Part shown: piece after piece, positions 1 through 6,228 of the stretch | Layout: every line of letters begins with the position of its first letter | Position numbering within the stretch: the first letter of the stretch is position 1 | NCBI GenBank assembly: GCA_020048795.1 | Contig: JAIFMA010000216.1 | Span: 1-6,351 of the forward strand | Origin: Rhodoferax sp. | Lineage (GTDB): Bacteria; Pseudomonadota; Gammaproteobacteria; Burkholderiales; Burkholderiaceae_C | DNA length: 6,351 nucleotides | Reading direction: 5' to 3' | Notes under the pieces: model-generated | What the model was told of the DNA's origin: nothing | The model's database searches: none | What the model saw: only the letters and a program-made list of their open reading frames with translations | Translations under genes and position numbers: made by a program

Positions 1-275
1 CCGAGGCCGCCCACATGCCAGTCATCTGGGCAACACAGGTGCTGGAGTCGCTGGCCAAAACCGGACTGCCGTCACGCGCCGAGATCTCGGACGCCGGTTT
101 GGGCGTTCGGGCCGAATGCGTCATGCTGAACAAAGGACCCTACATCGTGCAAGCAATTCATACGCTGGACGACATTCTGAAGCGCATGAGTGGACACCAG
201 GCCAAAAAACGTCCCTTGCTGCGAGCGTTGCGAGTTTGGGACAATAACCCTAACGCAACACCGTCTTTGGCCTGA
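1..275 (+). CDS. Pyruvate kinase-family protein, C-terminal fragment (5' end outside window)
   Basis: The frame is open from the first full codon at position 3 (E-A-A-H-M-P-V-I-W-A-T-Q) to a TGA at 273-275, so the gene begins upstream of the window and the ATG at 15 is internal. The core PVIWATQVLE, then LPSRAEISDAGLGVRAECVMLNKGPY, aligns by eye with the end of the pyruvate kinase barrel, where normal enzymes have (V)ATQMLESM, PTRAEVSDVANAV and AVMLSGETA. Canonical pyruvate kinases continue with a C-terminal regulatory domain of over 100 residues. This protein stops about 40 residues after MLNKGPY, so that domain is missing. The SGETA segment is replaced by NKGPY. It is probably a divergent pyruvate kinase-like protein of a proteobacterial subgroup. 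Whether it makes pyruvate from phosphoenolpyruvate cannot be judged from this piece. It converges on the regulator stump and has no evident link to the phosphonate genes. Confidence 0.82.
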   Translation, partial: EAAHMPVIWATQVLESLAKTGLPSRAEISDAGLGVRAECVMLNKGPYIVQAIHTLDDILKRMSGHQAKKRPLLRALRVWDNNPNATPSLA

Positions 276-290
276 GCCAATGCGCTTTGA

Positions 291-346
291 ACTCGGGCGA
301 GTGATACCACTTGCCAGAAGCCCTCTCCCGGCAAAGCCAGCGGCTT
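291..346. other. Short inverted repeats between the convergent pyruvate kinase-like gene and the regulator stump
   Basis: Two small inverted repeats lie in the 69-base gap. ACTCG and CGAGT (291-295/298-302) flank GG, and AAGCC and GGCTT (334-338/342-346) flank AGC. Neither is followed by a clear U-run, so they are at best weak terminators for the convergent genes. The second overlaps the stop codon of the regulator stump. Nothing else recognisable lies between 276 and 344. Confidence 0.25.
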
Positions 347-536
347 ATTGGTGAGGTTTATCCGCCACGTCTGGCACCGGTCCCCTTGAGATGCCCAGAT
401 CGGACGCTATGGCGACCTCTAGCATGGCTTCACCTGGCAGCACATTGCCAGCGATGATTTGACACGCCAACTCTTGGTGCACAACAGTGGTCAGTGACTT
501 TGTGAGCAACATCTTGATGCTATGAGTTGGATTCAT
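345..536 (-). pseudogene. Truncated GntR-family regulator (PhnR-like remnant), DNA-binding part only
   Basis: Read from ATG 536 to the TAA at 345-347 this gives 63 residues. L-T-K-S-L-T-T-V-V-H-Q-E-L (about 11-23), then IIAGNVLPGEAMLEVAIAS and DLGISRGPV (about 27-54), is a clear GntR winged-helix N-terminus of the FCD subfamily, where LxPGxxLxExxLAxxLGVSRGPVREAxRxLE is typical. After GPV the expected R-E-A-x-R-A-L-E is replaced by P-D-V-A-D-K-P-H-Q and a stop. The wing and the whole ligand-binding FCD domain (about 150 residues) are absent, and no other frame in the 69 bases before the next gene restores them. A GntR regulator (PhnR of Burkholderia, Ralstonia and Polaromonas type) is known beside phosphonate operons, which fits the divergent phnDCE-phnA. 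I see no good Shine-Dalgarno before ATG 536. ATG 512 or a TTG at 608 are alternative starts. The remnant probably no longer senses an effector. Confidence 0.72.
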
Positions 537-595
537 TGAGCAGCAATAGGGAAGACGAAGTCTGGGTATGCTACCAAAGCAGTTGTCGTTGAAGA

Positions 596-611
596 AGATT
601 GTCAACAATCT
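596..611. promoter_or_regulatory. Perfect inverted repeat, probable GntR/FCD-type operator
   Basis: AGATTGT-CA-ACAATCT is a perfect 7+2+7 inverted repeat. Its core TTGT-CA-ACAA fits the TNGT-N(2-3)-ACNA operator pattern known for FCD-type GntR regulators. It lies between the GntR stump and the divergent phnD, 57 bases before the phnD start codon, and overlaps the proposed phnD -35 box. Repressor binding there would block the operon. The repeat is directly visible. Its regulator is inferred. Confidence 0.6.
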
Positions 612-626
612 GACACAAACTAAAAC
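599..626 (+). promoter_or_regulatory. Candidate sigma-70 promoter of the phnDCE-phnA operon
   Basis: TTGTCA (599-604) matches the -35 consensus at five of six positions. TAAAAC (621-626), after a 16-base spacer, matches the -10 consensus at four of six. The -35 hexamer lies inside the inverted repeat at 596-611, as expected for an operator-controlled promoter. Transcription would start near 633, giving a leader of about 35 bases before phnD. Confidence 0.45.
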
Positions 627-627
627 T

Positions 628-643
628 AAGCTCCTAGCTTTTT
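628..643 (+). other. Small hairpin with U-run in the phnD leader
   Basis: AAGCT and AGCTT flank a CCT loop and are followed by TTT, so the 3' arm runs into five Ts. A five-pair stem is too weak to call a terminator. If transcription starts near 633, part of the left arm would not be in the RNA. Confidence 0.2.
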
Positions 644-656
644 AACCGTTGAATCC

Positions 657-662
657 AGGAGA
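657..662 (+). promoter_or_regulatory. Shine-Dalgarno AGGAGA of phnD
   Basis: AGGAGA ends six bases before ATG 669, ideal spacing. It settles the phnD start against an in-frame TTG at 663, which directly abuts the AGGAGA. Confidence 0.8.
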
Positions 663-668
663 TTGCAC

Positions 669-1550
669 ATGTTTCGAAAGCTGCTGATTACCGGCGTGAT
701 AGCGTTAACTACGCTCGGCACATCAATCACTGCACAAGCACAAAACATCAAACTGGCCATCACAGACCTTGTCGGTCTGGAAGAGTTGCAACGCGAGTTT
801 GGACCTTTCAAAAAAGAGCTGGAACGAGTCACCAACACGACCGTTGAGTTCCTGCCCGTGACAAACCGCACTGCGGGTCTTGAAGCGCTTCGTTTTAAAA
901 AAGTGGACTTTGTGCTGGCTGGCCCGGCCGAATATGTGGTGATGCAAAAGCGTGCCAATGCCAGTATTGTGGTGGGGCTGTACCGTCCAAGTTACTACTC
1001 CCAGGTGGTGGTCAAGGCCGATAGCCCCTACTTCACCATGAAGGATATCAAGGGCAAACGTGTGGGCTTGGGTCCGGTTGGCTCCACCTCAAGACATCTT
1101 GGCCCAATTCAGCTGTTTGCCGATGCCAATATTGACCCCTTAAAAGATGCCAAAATCACCCACACCAACATCCGCGTGGCCTGGGAGGCACTCAAGAAGG
1201 GTGATCTCGATGCGGTTGGCATGGGTCGCTCAGACCTGGATGGCTTTTTAGCCAAGGAGCCAGAAAACATGCAGAACGCGTACCGCATCATCGCGCGCAG
1301 TGGTGATCTGCCGAACGATTTGCTGATGGCCGGTGAGCACGTATCCCCGGCGGTGATTGAAAAGTTCCGCAACGCCTTCGCGCAAAACTCGGATGTCTTG
1401 ATTCAGAGCATTCTGCAGGGAGCTGATCACGTCAAACGCTACAAGGGCATGCGCTTTTTGACCCAGGTAGCGAACAAGGACTATGACGTGGTGCGGGCCA
1501 TGTACAAGACCGCCGGTTACCCCGAATACGCTGCTTTCATTGGGGATTGA
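669..1550 (+). CDS. phnD: Phosphonate ABC transporter, periplasmic substrate-binding protein PhnD
   Basis: The product has 293 residues. It would capture phosphonates in the periplasm and deliver them to the PhnE permease. Residues 1-24 form a Sec signal peptide: Arg3 and Lys4, a hydrophobic core LLITGVIALTTLG, and an A-Q-A cleavage site (22-24). The mature protein has the PhnD-family layout: IKLAITDLVGLEELQREFGPF near the N-terminus, VDFVLAGPAEYV (79-90), then DIKGKRVGLGPVGSTSRHLGP (126-146). S139-T140-S141 correspond to the Ser-Thr-Ser loop that holds the phosphonate group in E. coli PhnD (DPNSTSG). Length is normal for the family. The ATG at 669 follows a strong Shine-Dalgarno. phnC starts one base after the phnD stop, so the two are surely co-transcribed. 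The ligand could also be phosphite or another phosphonate. Phosphonoacetate or aminoethylphosphonate is favoured because of phnA downstream. Confidence 0.9.
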   Translation: MFRKLLITGVIALTTLGTSITAQAQNIKLAITDLVGLEELQREFGPFKKELERVTNTTVEFLPVTNRTAGLEALRFKKVDFVLAGPAEYVVMQKRANASIVVGLYRPSYYSQVVVKADSPYFTMKDIKGKRVGLGPVGSTSRHLGPIQLFADANIDPLKDAKITHTNIRVAWEALKKGDLDAVGMGRSDLDGFLAKEPENMQNAYRIIARSGDLPNDLLMAGEHVSPAVIEKFRNAFAQNSDVLIQSILQGADHVKRYKGMRFLTQVANKDYDVVRAMYKTAGYPEYAAFIGD

Positions 1551-1551
1551 G

Positions 1552-2328
1552 ATGACGCAGCAAACCCTGGTCGACGGCAAGGAAGTCAACGCCCTTGCAG
1601 TTCGCGGCCTGAGCAAGCGCTTCAACGGTTCTGCCAAACCCGTGTGGTCCGATGTCTCCTTTGAGATACCGCGTGGCCAACGTGTGGCCATCATCGGCGG
1701 CAACGGAAGCGGAAAAAGCACACTGCTGCGCTGCTGCATGCGACTGATCGAGCCCGATGCCGGCGAAGTGTTTTTTGGCTCTCAGCGGGTGACCGGATTG
1801 CAGGGGCGGCACCTCGCTGCCTCGCGTTCGCGCGTTGGCTTTGTGTTTCAAAAACACAATCTGGTACACCGCCTGTCGGTGCTGAGCAACGTGATCCACG
1901 GCGGCATGGCGCACACCCGCACCCCGCGGCTGTGGTTTCAGAGCCTGGCACCGCAAGAAACTCGCCAACACGCGCTGAGCTGCCTGGAACAAGTCAACCT
2001 AGCCGATTTTTGCCATCGCCGGACCGACCAACTGTCAGGCGGCCAGTCGCAGCGCGTGGCCATTGCGCGCGCGCTGATGCAAAAGCCCAACATGATTTTT
2101 GCCGACGAACCGGTCGCCAGCCTGGACCCACAGGCCGGCGAAGACGTGATGCAGGTCTTTTCAGACCTTGCCCAACAGCAGAATCTGACCCTGGTGTTTG
2201 TGACGCATCACCTGGAGCATGCGCTACGGTACTCGGACCGCGTTCTGGGGCTGCGCGAAGGTGCTCTAACGCTCGACACCCCCACACAAGGCCAGAGCAT
2301 TCAACAACTTCGGGGGATGTATGAGTGA
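1552..2328 (+). CDS. phnC: Phosphonate ABC transporter, ATP-binding protein PhnC
   Basis: The product is a 258-residue cytoplasmic ATPase that powers phosphonate import. All ABC hallmarks are present: Walker A GGNGSGKST (49-57), Q-loop Gln100 in FVFQKHNL, signature LSGGQSQRVAIARAL (161-175), Walker B MIFADE (181-186), D-loop SLD (190-192) and switch His219 in VTHH. FVFQKHNLVHRLSVLSNV is typical of the PhnC subgroup. The frame is open back to 1483, but ATG 1552 is preferred. It gives a normal-length N-terminus, follows a purine-rich GGGGATTGAG that can act as ribosome binding site, and avoids a 68-base overlap with phnD. Its last 8 bases overlap phnE, suggesting translational coupling. Confidence 0.92.
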   Translation: MTQQTLVDGKEVNALAVRGLSKRFNGSAKPVWSDVSFEIPRGQRVAIIGGNGSGKSTLLRCCMRLIEPDAGEVFFGSQRVTGLQGRHLAASRSRVGFVFQKHNLVHRLSVLSNVIHGGMAHTRTPRLWFQSLAPQETRQHALSCLEQVNLADFCHRRTDQLSGGQSQRVAIARALMQKPNMIFADEPVASLDPQAGEDVMQVFSDLAQQQNLTLVFVTHHLEHALRYSDRVLGLREGALTLDTPTQGQSIQQLRGMYE

Positions 2329-3130
2329 TATTGGCGCACAAAAACTACCTTTGAGGTTCGAGACACCCCATGCCAGTTCTGTCGTGTTGTTCGCGGCTTT
2401 TGTGGCATTTTTTGCATGGTCGGTGGCGGCAGCCGGTATCTCGCTGCCGGAACTGCTGGCCGGCCTGCCCAACATGGGAAAAATCGCCTCCGAGATGGTG
2501 CCACCGGCCACCGACCGCCTGTCACCAATGATGAACTCGGTGTTGGTCACGTTCCAGATGGCCTTGGTTGGCACCGTCGTGGGCATCCTGATCAGCATTC
2601 CGCTGGCGGTACTGGCGGCTAACAATTACACACCGCATCCGTTAATCCGAACCGCCATACGCAGCCTGGTCAGCTTTATTCGCACGGTGCCAGATTTGGC
2701 CTGGGCCTTGTTTTTCGTCGCCTCGGTGGGGCTGGGTCCGTTTGCCGGCACCTTGACCCTGGTGATGGACACGGTCGGTTTTTGTGCGCGCTTTTTTGCC
2801 GAAGCCATTGAAGAGGTCGATGAAGGTCCGGCCGAAGCTTTAACTGCCTTGGGTGCATCCAAGGTGAGTGTGATTGTTTGCGCCACCTTGCCGATGGCCA
2901 TGCCCAGCCTGATCAATACCAGTTTGTTCGGGCTCGAAAAAGCCGTACGTTCTTCAGTGGTTCTTGGCCTGGTAGGCGCCGGTGGCATCGGTGCCGAATT
3001 GGCCACGTCGATGGAAATGTTTCGCTACGACCAGGCCGCCACCATCGTCCTGATGATCTTTGCGCTGGTTGTTATCGTCGAAATGCTCTCGTCGCGTGCC
3101 CGCAATGCACTGATCCAAAAGCGAGGCTAA
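2321..3130 (+). CDS. phnE: Phosphonate ABC transporter, permease PhnE
   Basis: The product is a 269-residue inner-membrane permease forming the channel, presumably as a homodimer. Hydrophobic segments that look like membrane helices lie at about 20-40, 72-100, 125-150, 208-228 and 239-257. The cytoplasmic EAA loop that contacts PhnC is clear at about 172-195 (EALTALGASKVSVIVCATLP), close to the usual EAL-x2-G-A-S-x6-LP pattern. LVGAGGIGAEL (217-227) is the conserved stretch found after it in PhnE proteins. The start ATG overlaps the end of phnC (ATGAGTGA) and is preceded by CGGGGGAT. Only one permease gene is present, as in the classical phnCDE system with a single PhnE. Confidence 0.91.
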   Translation: MSDIGAQKLPLRFETPHASSVVLFAAFVAFFAWSVAAAGISLPELLAGLPNMGKIASEMVPPATDRLSPMMNSVLVTFQMALVGTVVGILISIPLAVLAANNYTPHPLIRTAIRSLVSFIRTVPDLAWALFFVASVGLGPFAGTLTLVMDTVGFCARFFAEAIEEVDEGPAEALTALGASKVSVIVCATLPMAMPSLINTSLFGLEKAVRSSVVLGLVGAGGIGAELATSMEMFRYDQAATIVLMIFALVVIVEMLSSRARNALIQKRG

Positions 3131-3166
3131 AGGCCCCTATTTCATCAAGCTCAAGCAAAATCACGC

Positions 3167-4417
3167 ATGAAAACATCTGTCAATATCAATGGAACCAACT
3201 ACCGTTGGCCCATTCGCCCGGTGGTTGTCGTCTGCATCGATGGCGGTGACCCCAGTTACCTGCAGCGTTTTCTGGCTGAAGGTGTGGTTCCGAACATCGA
3301 TCGCTTTGTGCAAGAGGGCTTTGCCACCGTGGCTGAGGGTTCCATGCCGTCGTTCACCTGCCCCAACAACATGTCGATCATCACCGGCACAGCCACTTCC
3401 AGGCATGGCATTTCTGGCAACTACTACCTGGACACCCAAACTTGGCAGCCGGTGGTCATGACCGGGCCTGAGTTGTTACGAGGTGACACCATTCTGGCGC
3501 GCTTTGCCGAATCGGGGGCCAAGGTGGTTTCCATCACGGCCAAAGACAAACTCAGGCGCCAACTTGGCAAAGGCCTGGACGTAAGTCAGGGCCATATCTC
3601 GTTTTCTTCAGAGTTTGCTGACCGTTGCACCCTGAAAGAAAACGGCATCGATCAGGTACTGGACTATGTCGGGTTGCCTCAACCCCACATGTATTCGATG
3701 GATCTGTCACTTTTTGTCCTGGAAGCCGGTATCAAACTGCTGCAGGAACGGCGACCTGACCTGATGTACCTGTCGCTGACCGACTATGTGCAACACAAAT
3801 GGGCACCGCACGAGGCTCAGGCGCGAACGTTTTACCAGCGGCTTGACGATGCGTTTGGACGCCTGGTCGAGCAGGACATTGTGCTAGCGCTGACCGCTGA
3901 TCACGGCATGAGCGACAAGAGTAACGAGAAGGGTGAACCCAATGTCATCTGGCTCCAGGATGTGCTCGATGCCGAGTTCGGGCCAGGGGAAACGACGGTG
4001 GTCTGTCCCATCACGGATGCCTTTGTCGCCCACCATGGGGCGCTTGGGGGTTTTGTCCGGGTTTGGAGCCGCGGCCAGGTCAGCGCCCAAGCCATCATCC
4101 ACCGGCTTGTTGGGATGGACGGCATTGAGCTGGCACTGGACAAGCAGGCCGCTTGCCGCATGTTCGACATGCCACCAGACCGGGAGGCCGATGTGGTGGT
4201 GGTGTCGCGTGTTGATGTCTGCGTCGGCGGGTCGCAAAAGCAGCATGATCTTGCTGACTTGAACGGACACCGCCTGCGAACCCATGGGGGAACGTCAGAG
4301 GCCAGGGTGCCGATGATTCTTAACCGACCGTTGAATGCGCTGTACAAGACCCTTGTGGCCTCAAGTCAGCTCAAGAGTTACCAGATTTTTGACCTGGCAA
4401 TTAACGGAATTGACTGA
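3167..4417 (+). CDS. phnA: Phosphonoacetate hydrolase PhnA
   Basis: The product has 416 residues and belongs to the alkaline phosphatase superfamily. It would hydrolyse phosphonoacetate to acetate and phosphate with two zinc ions (EC 3.11.1.2), in the cytoplasm (no signal peptide). The metal ligands and nucleophile known from the Sinorhizobium meliloti enzyme can be placed: D25 (CIDGGDP), nucleophile T64 (PSFTCPNN), D206 and H210 (LTDYVQH), D245 and H246 (ADHGMSD) and H373 (RTHGG). All are intact, and length matches the family (about 410-425). The T-C-P-N context and NPxxW-free core fit PhnA rather than generic nucleotide pyrophosphatases. The name is shared with the unrelated E. coli PhnA zinc-ribbon protein. 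The gene lies 36 bases after phnE. No clear Shine-Dalgarno precedes ATG 3167, so its translation may be weak or coupled to phnE. phnW and phnY, which would feed it from aminoethylphosphonate, are not in the window. Confidence 0.9.
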   Translation: MKTSVNINGTNYRWPIRPVVVVCIDGGDPSYLQRFLAEGVVPNIDRFVQEGFATVAEGSMPSFTCPNNMSIITGTATSRHGISGNYYLDTQTWQPVVMTGPELLRGDTILARFAESGAKVVSITAKDKLRRQLGKGLDVSQGHISFSSEFADRCTLKENGIDQVLDYVGLPQPHMYSMDLSLFVLEAGIKLLQERRPDLMYLSLTDYVQHKWAPHEAQARTFYQRLDDAFGRLVEQDIVLALTADHGMSDKSNEKGEPNVIWLQDVLDAEFGPGETTVVCPITDAFVAHHGALGGFVRVWSRGQVSAQAIIHRLVGMDGIELALDKQAACRMFDMPPDREADVVVVSRVDVCVGGSQKQHDLADLNGHRLRTHGGTSEARVPMILNRPLNALYKTLVASSQLKSYQIFDLAINGID

Positions 4418-4451
4418 ACCCGCCAATACCGGGTGTTTCAAACCAAATTGC

Positions 4452-4470
4452 ACAGCCCGAAGACTGTTTT
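4452..4470 (+). terminator. Weak candidate terminator just after phnA
   Basis: ACAGCC-CGAA-GACTGT forms a six-pair stem with one C·A mismatch, followed by TTT so that four Ts end the element, 34 bases past the phnA stop. On the opposite strand the same stem has no mismatch (one G·U pair) and carries a C(TTCG)G tetraloop, but no U-run. It could stop the + transcript only weakly. Confidence 0.3.
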
Positions 4471-4555
4471 GTGCGGCGGCTTTTTGCTTCCCACCACTGC
4501 CCCCGAAATACTCGGCAGTTCAAGAATGATCTGGCCTTCCAGCCCATACCAGCAG

Positions 4556-4573
4556 TTCGTACCTTGCTACGAA
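4556..4573. repeat. Inverted repeat TTCGTA-(6)-TACGAA
   Basis: Perfect six-base arms around CCTTGC. There is no U-run on either strand and no promoter beside it, so no function can be assigned. Confidence 0.4.
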
Positions 4574-4602
4574 TAACATAACAACTCAGTGGCACAAGGC
4601 CT

Positions 4603-4648
4603 AGCCGACGGTGCATGAGCGGGCATCTCATGCACCGATTTTTCGGCT
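4603..4648 (+). terminator. Strong hairpin with U-run, probable terminator of the phn operon
   Basis: CGGTGCATGAG (4609-4619) pairs perfectly with CTCATGCACCG (4627-4637) around the seven-base loop CGGGCAT. TTTTT follows at 4639-4643, the form of a rho-independent terminator on the + strand. The outer arms AGCCGA (4603-4608) and TCGGCT (4643-4648) also pair perfectly and enclose ATTTT as a one-sided bulge, giving 17 pairs in all. It lies 185 bases past phnA, which is distant for a terminator but possible. The outer arms are unusual for one and leave room for another role. Confidence 0.6.
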
Positions 4649-4796
4649 GTTTGACCACCGCTATGTGCCTGCGCTGCCAGTGGCAGGTGCACCAGTCTTG
4701 GGTGGTAACGGCTGGCGTGCAGATGGACTCTGATGCGCGGCCACATGCAATGGAAAGTATGTGCCACAGGTTTGATGCCAAATGGGGCGGTAGCCC

Positions 4797-6200
4797 TCAA
4801 CCAGCCTCACCATGCCTTTCCCTCCACGCGGCAAGCGCCAAAGGTCGGATGCCAAAACGCACCGCGTTGCCGGGGTGCAAGGCGACAAACTCTTGCAGCA
4901 CCAGTTGGATGAAATGGGCTTTGTCGGGCGTGGCGACTGCGGACGGCAGCCTGGCATTCACGGTGGCATTGGTTGCGGCCTCGTCGTTTTGAACAATGGC
5001 GGCAACCACATCGCTCAAGGCCTGGCGATAACGCAGGCGAAAAATGTCCGGCGGCACCAGGTTTTGCTTGACTGCCACGTATTGCTGGCATGAACGCTCA
5101 TAGGCCCAGACAAAAACGTCACGCAGAAGCTCGACGCGATTGAGCTCGTACACACCGATCATCGCGTCCACATAGGCCGACTGCGAAACGTCGATGAAAG
5201 ACAGCGGGCACAAGTTGCGGCGAATGAGCGGGATGTTGGCGGCCAGCCTGGACACGCGCTTGTTCACATCCTCAAACGGTTGCAGGTAAGGCAAATGCAC
5301 CATCAGAAAAAAAGCCTGCTCGAAGGGATCGTCAATTTCTGCCGCCATCTGGATGACAATGTTGAAGAGTTCCTCCAGCCGCTGCGGCAAGGCCACCGGG
5401 AAATACACGCTGCCCCCAATTTCTACCGCCCGGCGACGAAGACGGCCCACTGCTGTTGGGTCGGCCATCAACCCATCCGACAAAAAGGCATGCAAGGCAA
5501 TGATGCAATCGGGGGTCAATTGGGCCTGTGCCGGGTCGAGCACCAGATATTCAATGGCTTGCTTGTGGTTCAGGATCATCTGGGTTTCCAGCGCATTCTT
5601 ACCCTCGGCGGCCTGGCCGAATTCAATGAGCCGCTCGGTGTCGAGTCTGCTGTAGGTATTGCCCTCGAGCTGCGAAGATGCCCAGGACAGGTCAATCAGC
5701 AAGCGATTGAGAATGTCACGCGCGAATGTGCCAGCGGGAGTCTGCTCAGCGCGCGCTAGGCCGATGGCATGGAGTTGATCCCGCAAACCTTGTGGCAAAT
5801 ACGCCGTGTGATTTGGGTGGTACTGCTCCAGAAATACCAATCTGTAGCCCACTGGCGGACGCATGGCACGCGGCTGGCGCACGTAAGCCTTGATCTCTGC
5901 ACCTTCCGGTGAAACCGGCACATACACCTCGCCAGAAGCCTGCAAGGTGGGAATTGGCGCATGAATGAATGCGAATCCCGGGTTGGCCTGTGGGGCACAT
6001 ACGTATCGCACAGCCCGCCCCTCGCCCAGCATCTGAATCCGACCTTGCTCGACCAACTGGGCCAGCCGGCGCTGCAAGGTGCGGCGCGTCAAATTGCTGC
6101 CCTGTAACTGGGCAATGGCATCCGTCCCCAGGCCATCGAGTTGCGCTGCAATCAACGCAAAAAGCTGGTCAAGTTCGGTTTGACGGGTGATTCGTGGCAT
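4797..6200 (-). CDS. Fic-family protein with N-terminal winged-helix segment and degenerate active site
   Basis: The product has 467 residues from ATG 6200. Residues about 10-67 read as a winged helix: a first helix to about 20, TDAIAQLQG (26-34), a recognition-type helix TRRTLQRRLAQLVEQGRI (38-55) and a wing QMLGEGRAVRYV. The middle carries the Fic inhibitory motif S/TxxxE(G/N) as SSQLEG (175-180), with Glu179. The Fic core follows in the second half. The canonical H-x-F-x-(D/E)-G-N-G-R-x2-R reads Q307-P-F-E-D-V-N-K-R-V-S-R318: the catalytic His is Gln, and both Gly differ (V312, K314), while F309, N313, R315 and R318 remain. Normal Fic enzymes transfer AMP to target hydroxyls. Without the His this one is likely inactive or altered. 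The frame opens at a TTG at 6257, but ATG 6200 is preferred because the proposed promoter lies at 6229-6257. A DNA-binding regulatory role is inferred. It is transcribed convergently to phnA, with no evident functional tie. Confidence 0.82.
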   Translation of the reverse strand: MPRITRQTELDQLFALIAAQLDGLGTDAIAQLQGSNLTRRTLQRRLAQLVEQGRIQMLGEGRAVRYVCAPQANPGFAFIHAPIPTLQASGEVYVPVSPEGAEIKAYVRQPRAMRPPVGYRLVFLEQYHPNHTAYLPQGLRDQLHAIGLARAEQTPAGTFARDILNRLLIDLSWASSQLEGNTYSRLDTERLIEFGQAAEGKNALETQMILNHKQAIEYLVLDPAQAQLTPDCIIALHAFLSDGLMADPTAVGRLRRRAVEIGGSVYFPVALPQRLEELFNIVIQMAAEIDDPFEQAFFLMVHLPYLQPFEDVNKRVSRLAANIPLIRRNLCPLSFIDVSQSAYVDAMIGVYELNRVELLRDVFVWAYERSCQQYVAVKQNLVPPDIFRLRYRQALSDVVAAIVQNDEAATNATVNARLPSAVATPDKAHFIQLVLQEFVALHPGNAVRFGIRPLALAAWRERHGEAG

Positions 6201-6228
6201 GGACTCAGGTCTTTGGTGGAATGACGCC

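Larger units (their letters stand above)
4418..4796. other. 379-base intergenic region between convergent phnA and fic genes, rich in hairpins
   Basis: No frame here encodes a recognisable protein. The longest open frames (for example 4401-4781 on the - strand) have low-complexity Cys/Arg/Trp-rich translations and overlap phnA. At least four inverted repeats occur: 4452-4467, 4556-4573 (TTCGTA/TACGAA), 4603-4648 and 4674-4686 (CTGCC/GGCAG). The strongest have their own entries. Confidence 0.6.

Noticed and set aside
276..344. Continuation of the GntR regulator in another frame
   Set aside because: A frame is open beyond the stop on the - strand, but its translation shows no wing or FCD-domain sequence, so a simple frameshift does not explain the truncation.
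663..668. TTG start for phnD two codons before ATG 669
   Set aside because: It directly abuts the AGGAGA, leaving no spacing for initiation. ATG 669 has ideal spacing.
626..958. 110-residue open frame on the - strand across the phnD start
   Set aside because: It is antisense to the signal peptide and first third of phnD, which is clearly coding on the + strand.
1483..1551. Upstream extension of phnC to an in-frame start at 1483
   Set aside because: It would overlap phnD by 68 bases, has no family-like sequence, and ATG 1552 gives a normal N-terminus directly after the phnD stop.
4574..4660. Integron attC site (hairpin flanked by TAACAAC and GTTTGAC)
   Set aside because: GTTTGAC does not fit the GTTRRRY core, no matching RYYYAAC partner is placed correctly, and there is no integrase or cassette array.
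4401..4781. 126-residue open frame on the - strand after phnA
   Set aside because: The translation is rich in Cys, Trp and Arg with no family resemblance, overlaps the phnA end and crosses the strong hairpin.
4615..4992. 125-residue open frame on the + strand
   Set aside because: It runs from inside the hairpin into the antisense of the fic gene, and its composition is typical of a shadow frame.
5280..5759. 159-residue open frame on the + strand
   Set aside because: It lies wholly antisense to the fic coding region and has no recognisable domain.
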